Of a DNA stretch of 64,000 bases, positions 57,490 through 64,000 are shown in pieces (positions within the stretch are counted from its first letter, which is position 1; each line of letters begins with the position of its first letter). Source of the stretch: Lonicera japonica (Eukaryota; Streptophyta; Magnoliopsida; Dipsacales; Caprifoliaceae). A program made the translations under genes and the position numbers. Location of the stretch: positions 8,759,411 through 8,823,410 of the forward strand of contig CM038467.1 of assembly GCA_021464415.1 (NCBI GenBank), given 5' to 3'. The notes below the pieces were generated by a model. The model saw nothing but the letters and a program-made list of their open reading frames with translations, was not told the DNA's origin and ran no database searches.

Positions 57490-60253
57490 ATGTCAACCAA
57501 CAGTTCTTCCGTTCATTTGAACCAACAACTTCTATTTCCGGCAGTATCCGATCAAATCTCCAGTGAAATGAACGAAGCCCCGGTTCAAATCGTCACTTCT
57601 GGTGGACAACGCATCCCCGCTCAAGCTAGCATCCTGGTAATCTACCGGAACCGCTCTTCCTCAATTCGCGTTTACTAAATCAATTGAAGATATGATGTTC
57701 GATGAGAATATGAACATTTCATTTCTTTGCGCTGCGTTTATGCTTGATTTGAATTCAATCAGTTAATATAACAAGAATTTATAAACGCATATTCGATCAC
57801 CATTTCTCCTTCTTTTTGATCAATGTGGACCTTTTACTTTTAAGAATTGAATTCGTCGATCTTTATGTTTTGCGATTTAAAGCCATTTAGTAAATATTCC
57901 AAACTTCCTCTGTTTCTTAAAACTTCAGTCCTCGGCTTCGCCAGTACTGGAGAGCATCATAGATAGGCCGGAGAAGCACCGGAGCTCCGAGAGAACCATT
58001 CCGATCCTCGGCGTACCTTGCGACGCCGTCTCCGTGTTCGTTCGATTTCTCTATTTGAAAAGGTTAGTTGTGCCAATTATTATTTGACCAATATTTTTAG
58101 GTACAAGTTGAAATTTAAAACACCTCAAAAAATCAATTAAATAAAAACTCCCACTATTTATCATCATTTAAAACGAATCATGGCCGTGTCCCTCTTTTAC
58201 ACTGAACGTGGCAAATTGCCATAAACAAATTTGCTTTTTTAATATATTTTTTTCTTTCTCAATTTGATCTAGTCTAAACAATTGAGTCATTTAATATTAA
58301 AATTTTTTTATGTTTATTTTAAACAAAATAATAGATGTGCATTTAGAGAAAGGGGTAAAACACGTAGATTGCATGTGATTTTATTTATAGTTTTAATTAA
58401 CAAAGGTTTTTGCCTCCATGACAGTTGCGGGGAAGATGAGATGGAGAAGTACGGGATACATCTGCTAGTACTGTCACACGTGTACATGGTACCGAAGCTG
58501 AAGCAGAAGTGTACCAGAGCACTGTCCGAGCGTTTAACGGTTGATAACGTGGTTGACGTCCTTCAACTTGCAAGGCTCTGCGATGCACCTGATCTTTACC
58601 TTAGGTGCATGAAACTAGCATGTACCAGTTTCAAGGCTGTTGAGAATACTGAAGGTTGGAAGTTCGTTCAAAATCACGACCCTTGGTTAGAATTGGAGAT
58701 TCTTCGGTTCATTGACGAGGCTGAATCGGTATAAGCCTTACACAATTCTTTTTATGAGGTTAAAAAAGTAACTCATGTGAAACAATTAATACACTGATTC
58801 TGCTATTATAATTTGGGCGACTTTTTTTACCCTCAAATCTAAGTCTGTTCTAGAATTTCAATTTCCCGATCAAAAAGTTAGTAAAAAATGTCATTGAAAA
58901 ATGCAGTAAAGTAATGCTATTATAATTTGTTCAAAAAGTGTGTTTCGTGACTAGCTGGGTGACTTTAGTAATGATGCTATTGTTTGTTTGACTGGCTAAT
59001 TTTTTTTTTTTTTTTTACAGTGTTACTGTTATATATAACACATACAGAATTGCTAATTTTGGAATAAATTGAAATTGCAGAGGAAAAAAAGAACAAGGAA
59101 GCATAGAGAGGAACAGAGCTTATATTTGCTACTGAGCGAGGCTATGGAGTGTTTGGAGCATATATGTACGGAAGGATGTACAAATGTTGGGCCTCATGAT
59201 ATGGAGACTGCCAAGAATAAGGTACCATGCAGCAAATTCTCAACTTGTCAAGGCCTCCAGCTCTCCATTCGTCACTTTGCCATTTGTAAGCGGAGGGTTA
59301 ATGGAGGTTGTTTAAGATGTAAGCGAATGTGGCAAATTTTGAGACTTCACTCTGCCATTTGCGACCAACCCGATATATGCAGAGTTCCCCTGTGCAGGTA
59401 ATTTTATTTTTAAAAAAATATTCTTATACAATAGTTGGAATTAAAATTAAAATTAAAATTTATTGAACACACGTATAATCTAAGAATCATTTTTCTAATA
59501 AGTTAATGACTATGTGACGTGAGCTGTTACAAATTTCTTGTTTGTCATATTATTTTCGAGTCCAACAAAAAGAATTGTACACTTTAGCTAGATTGTATCC
59601 AGCTTAAATGGTCCATATTGATCACTTGAGAGGGTATTGGGTCCCGTGTGTCTTGGCCGACCTAGTACGTACAGTGTTCATCCTGTCCCATGAATTAGGT
59701 GGATTTGATCGATTTGGTCACTATAACTAAACGTATGTGGAAAGAAGAGGAATCATCCACGTAAGTATTTAATTAGGGTCCATGATTTCATACTTTTGAC
59801 GTTGGCGTGTTGGAAATGATTTTTCTTTGGGTATTATAATAGAGAAAATATTAGCTAGGTGGAAAGGGAATATATAAAAATGTCAAATTTCTAATAAATT
59901 AGAAAACCATCTATTCTCACTCTCACTCTCGCTTGTTAATATAATAAATCTATTTATTGTGTTTATGTTTGGCTCTCACTGACATGTAAAAATTCTAAAT
60001 GTAAAAACTATTACCCTTTATTATATAAATAAATGTATATTTTGATGTTAATTTGTATATAAATAATAACAGGCAGTTTAAATTGAAAGCTCAACAAGAG
60101 AAAAAGGGGGATGATGCAGCAAGGTGGAAATTATTAGTGAAGAAGGTGATGTCAGCTAAAGCCATATCTTCCTTGTCTATGCCCAAGAGGAAGAGGGAAG
60201 AGGAACCAATAGAGACCATAAATAGTCATGAAATTAGAAGCCTGAAATTATAA
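57490..60253 (+). CDS. BTB/POZ and TAZ domain protein (BT family)
   Basis: Five exons: 57490-57636, 57929-58062, 58425-58728, 59081-59397, 60073-60253. All GT-AG, phases consistent, 360 aa. The BTB domain begins near residue 31 (VQIVTSGGQRIPAQASIL) and continues through SPVLESIIDRPEKH and PCDAVSVFVRFLYLKR. A BACK-like helical segment follows (GIHLLVLSHVYMVPKLKQKC, DNVVDVLQLARLCDAPDLY). The TAZ zinc-binding region spans about residues 205-300 with Cys/His spacing in CTEGCTNVG, PCSKFSTC, HFAICKRRVNGGCLRCKRMW and HSAICDQPDICRVPLCR. The basic C-terminus (WKLLVKKVMSAKAISSLSMP) fits the calmodulin-binding part described for plant BT proteins. Arabidopsis BT1-BT5 act in CUL3-linked and transcriptional regulation, including gametophyte development and nutrient and hormone responses. 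Which BT paralogue this is cannot be decided by eye. No defects seen. Confidence 0.95.
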
Positions 60254-62577
60254 AATTATCTATTTCCATTTTTAAAAGTCATCGAAAATGTTTTATTTAA
60301 TTAATTATTTGTTGTTGAAGAAAGTGGGTTTTTATTAGTTAGTGGTGGAGATCATGTTTTTCATGGAATGGCTATTTGCACCTCACGGGTCAAGTAACAG
60401 GTTGATTTGACGACCCTATTGATGGGTCAGAGCAGAATTTGTTTGTAAGTTATATTAAGAAAGAATATTGTTGATAAATTGTGAAAAAAAGAAAAACAAA
60501 ATTAAAGGGAATCTTGTTGATAGTGAATAGTGTATGGTTTGTTTCTCAATCGAACTTCCTTAATTGTGCCTTTTGCAATTGTCTTCTATTTGTTATAGAA
60601 AAGCTAAGTCAAATATTAATAATTGAACTTGGATTGGATTCAATATTGATGCAAAGATACATCATCATGTACGTTATATATTGTGATCTTGATGTTACTT
60701 ATAATATTGGTCGACATAATTAATTATTATTTGAGAATATATGGAACTATCCCGGCCTGCCCGTTCAAGATCTTTAATTGCAGTAAATGTTAAGAAAGAC
60801 ATCTACTTGATTTTGGATCTTTTTTATGTTTTTCCTTTCTTGCTTTGCCTCTCTACGACCTTCGGTACATTTTTAGCTCACTTGGTACTCAACACACTAA
60901 TAAATTATAGTTTTATTTTTATATAAATTGACATCACATTAAAAGAGATTTTTTTTATTTTCTTTTACACAAATAGCAATGCGCACTAACTTGCTACGAA
61001 AGAGATGGCGGCAAATGGGAGACCAGCTGTAAAAAAAATAAAAAAATTAACGTACAAGTTAGAATGGTAAGTCAGTATTTCACTATTGAATTAGCAAAAG
61101 ATCTCTTTTTCCGTTCTTATTTCTGAAAAACGGGAAACATAGTCACATGCTAAGATATTTCGCAGTAGACCCCTATCATGCGTGCTGATATTGGCAGAAA
61201 TTATTGCACTTTTTCAAAGTAATTTAATCCAAGTTCCCCTTCTACAAACCTTGGAAACTAGTGTCGAGAAGTTTTCACTAAATTGAATATAAAAGGAGAT
61301 ATGTCAAATTTATTTTTTTTAATTAAATTTGTAAGACAAATTTAACATTTTAATTATAGAGGCTAGCTTTAGCATGCATAAATCATACGCGTGTGACTTA
61401 TATATATATATATATATTAATTTTAAAAAGTCAAATAATCAAATCGCATATAACTTAGAAGATAAATGTAGTTATAACTTTGTTAATACTGAAAGTTCAA
61501 AGTTTGTTGCAAATAACAAATATGAGCCTCAATAGAGTTGAAATCCATGCTTGTGTTTGTTGTTGTAACAATTTTATAAAAAGGGTTTGCTAATAATGTC
61601 TACGTGAATTGAACTTGCGAAGATAAAGAAAACGCTAATTAGTTACCAAGCTATTAGTAATAAGTATTAATATAAATAATACTAATACTAATATTATAAA
61701 AATAAAATAAAATGTGAAAACCTTATTCCATACTATTTGTTTCTCTATTTCTTATATAAGATCTCACCCTTTTAATTTCTTCTAAAGAACGGGTCTAACC
61801 CCGTAACCCCCAAAACTGATTTGGATTTTCTTTCATAAATTATTATTTAATATTGTAAATGTGGAAAAAGAAAGCAGTTGAAAGAAATGAGAAATTTTTG
61901 TCAGTGCACGTACCTAACAATTAAAAAGAAAAGGGAAATTGAAAACGTTGCTTGAACGAGGGGTTCCATGATCTAGAAAGACCAACCACCGCCAGCGCCT
62001 CCACGAGGTGGAGCTTGACCTTGAATTAATAATAATTATTCACTTAGGTCATTTTTTATTATTTAATTTAAATTAAACTCCCGGGAGGAATAAAATTACC
62101 ATTTGGCGTGACACTATGTGCACGCCAAACTCCTCTAAATTAGGCAAGTAAATTGACATTCTACTATTTAAGATTGGTGACAGGATTTTCAAGATTATAT
62201 ACATGAAAACAATTTATTTATATATTACCAAGATCCAAACAAACCAACAAAATTTTGCAAAAAAGAAAGAAGAAAGAAAAAATGACTATAATAATTATTA
62301 AAGATAATAGTATCAACGATAGTGTGAGCAAATTAGGGCCACGTTCAATGAGAAGCAGGCGCAAATGGAAAACTTGTACGTACTACTTCAAGGTGGACCT
62401 TAAAATTGAGAAGAGGCTAAAAAGGAATCTTCCCACTAATATATGGAGTAGTGGCTTCTATCATAATTTTGAAGTCCACTTACTACTTCACAAATGTCTA
62501 AAAAGCATTTTTGTAATTATTGTTGCACTAGCTCTTTACAACGGAATCTTCTTGAAACCCTACTTGGATCCCCTTTA
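60254..62577. other. intergenic 3' of BTB-TAZ gene
   Basis: AT-rich, no gene recognised. (AT)n near 61399-61417. The small open frames at 60481-60926 have no family features. 61980-62020 is briefly GC-rich (CACCGCCAGCGCCTCCACGA) without an extended frame. Confidence 0.5.
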
Positions 62578-63219
62578 TGGCTCGTTTGGTTCAAGATTTA
62601 AATCATTCCGGGAATGCTATATTCCATTCCGAAACGATTCTCGTGTTTGGTTCAAGTTTTAAGTCCGGAATAAATGATTCCAGGGACAAACCTTTCCCCC
62701 CAAGTTCTCCCATTTAAATCATAAGGAATAAACCATTACCAATGGGCATCTTTTTTAATTTTTCATGTTAGGACCAAAATAACACTCTTCCTTATGAATA
62801 AATAATTCTTTTTCCATCCATGTATGAAAATATTGTTTGAAACTATTTTTTTTTAGTTACGCCACTGCACAAAAATGATAAAAAAAAATAAAATATTGGA
62901 ACTTTTTTCTTTTCTTTTTTCCTGTTGTAATTTTTTTTTAATTACAAAAATTGTAATTTTTGTAGGATAGTTATTAGCTAGGCATGTGTAATTTTTGTAA
63001 TTTATTATAGTAATTGTCTCTTTTGAAAAATTAGTATGTGATGTCTTCTCATCTTATAAAAAGAAGGGTATTTTTGTAATTGATACTTTATTCCATTCTT
63101 ATTCCCGGTTGAACCAAACATCGGCATGGCATCCTAGATGCTAGGAAAGAAACTTTCCAGGAATCAAGTATACACATTCCATGCCCATTCCATTCCCAAA
63201 ACTCGAACCAAACGAGCCC
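62578..63219. mobile_element. Harbinger-like MITE, 642 bp
   Basis: Left end TGGCTCGTTTGGTTCAAGAT, right (inverted) GGGCTCGTTTGGTTCGAGTT. TTA duplications at 62575-62577 and 63220-63222. Inner copies CGTGTTTGGTTCAAGTTTT (62641) and GGTTGAACCAAACATCGGC (63108) form a second inverted pair. Non-coding; the overlapping 135-codon open frame is spurious. Confidence 0.8.
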
Positions 63220-63222
63220 TTA

Positions 63223-64000
63223 GCGTTTTTTCTTTTAAAGTAATGATTGCGCGCTAATTTAAATGATCAAATTAATAATTTAAACAATGTGTAAAAAATC
63301 TATTGATTAGTGTGTTAGAAAAATTGTATAAAAAATATATTGATTAGTGTTTCAAATAAATCTTATATTATATAGTGACTATTGTACTTCATAACATGCT
63401 ATTTAAATTATTAACTCAATTATTTTAATTGATATATAATATATTGTTATTGTTATTTTTTAAATTATTGATCGTTAAAAAAAATTAGTTTCAGAATGCC
63501 TTTTCGGTACCTGATGACGGGGAAGTTTCGTGGGTGACAAGAGGATTGTTGTTGGTTGCCACTTGCATGCTTCACCCAAATTTTAATAGACAATGTAACC
63601 GATTTTGTGATGATTATGTTCAAATTGTGCTGCCTTTTCTCATTTCTTAAAAGACTTTTTTTTTTTTTTTTTTTTGTGTGTGAGTCTGGTGTGGGGGAGG
63701 GGGTGCGGATTGTGTTTAAGAATGCTCGTCTAATAGGCATTTATATAAATCAAAAGTTTTTAGCGAAGTGATGGGTCATTTCCAAACTGGGCGGCCATTT
63801 TCAATGGTGATTTTTATTTTTGCATTTCTATCCTATGTGTCAATATTATTTTATAATATTTCTATATCTATTGGCAATATATTTGAATTGATGTACAAGG
63901 ATAGAAAAGATGGTCTATAATGGTGATTTCTATTGTTCCATTTCTTCCTTACTTTGTCCCCTATTTAATGAAGATAGAGAATTAGTGGGTCTACAACAAC
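63223..64000. other. right-edge intergenic
   Basis: AT-rich with a T run at about 63657-63675 followed by GTGTGTGAG and GTGGGGGAGGGGGTGCGG. AATGGTGATTTTTATT (63803) and AATGGTGATTTCTATT (63920) are a short direct repeat. No gene supported. Confidence 0.45.

Noticed and set aside
62255..62662. 135-codon frame
   Set aside because: Its second part runs into the MITE starting at 62578 and its first part is low-complexity; no domain seen.
1..64000. CRISPR arrays, operons, phage or integrated virus
   Set aside because: No direct repeats with unique spacers of regular size; genes are intron-bearing plant genes; RT remnants match LINE and Copia families rather than viral polyproteins.

Overview
This is AT-rich nuclear DNA from a flowering plant, almost certainly a eudicot. 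All five genes have GT-AG introns, their products match plant families, and the spacers are full of plant-type transposon remnants: a Copia element, two LINEs, two tRNA-derived SINEs and many small terminal-inverted-repeat elements. I see no bacterial, viral, CRISPR, rRNA or free-standing tRNA gene features. The species cannot be fixed from the sequence alone.

Genes, left to right. (1) 1018-4275 (+): chloroplast CbbY-type HAD phosphatase, 8 exons, 320 aa. (2) 5706-9668 (-): MRF-type protein with four MA3 domains, a translation regulator, 3 coding exons plus a leader intron; the long last exon carries a one-base deletion. (3) 16458-18695 (-): chloroplast-targeted P-type PPR protein, 2 exons, 647 aa. 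(4) 38794-40345 (+): secreted pectate lyase (PL1), 4 exons, with a one-base insertion at the start of its last exon. (5) 57490-60253 (+): BTB/POZ-TAZ protein, 5 exons, 360 aa. Genes 1 and 2 are convergent. The genes look functionally unrelated, as is usual in plant nuclear DNA: plastid sugar-phosphate repair, translation control, organelle RNA processing, cell-wall pectin cleavage and a BTB-TAZ regulator.

Spacers. 10.3-16.4 kb holds a small TIR element and a decayed LINE 3' part (+). 18.7-24.1 kb holds a degenerate tandem repeat and a decayed Copia element (-), with a 436-bp foldback element beside it at 24.19-24.62 kb. 26.0-27.9 kb is a nest of MITE, SINE, SINE, MITE. 29.3-32.9 kb is an internally deleted LINE (-) in which a DUF4283-like region lies directly before the reverse transcriptase. 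37.5-38.3 kb is a clean hAT-like element with an 8-bp target duplication. 40.3-57.4 kb is a 17-kb gene desert made of MITEs, Helitron-like ends, an LTR-type remnant and AT-rich DNA. 62.6-63.2 kb is another MITE.

I did not find a convincing new biological system. The most useful observations are a MITE that begins exactly inside the 5' splice site of CbbY intron 3, two single-base frameshifts in otherwise intact conserved genes (probably assembly errors, worth checking), the long foldback element, and the LINE with a short-circuited domain order. Exon coordinates were derived by hand from splice signals and protein-family continuity; transposon boundaries are less certain than gene boundaries.
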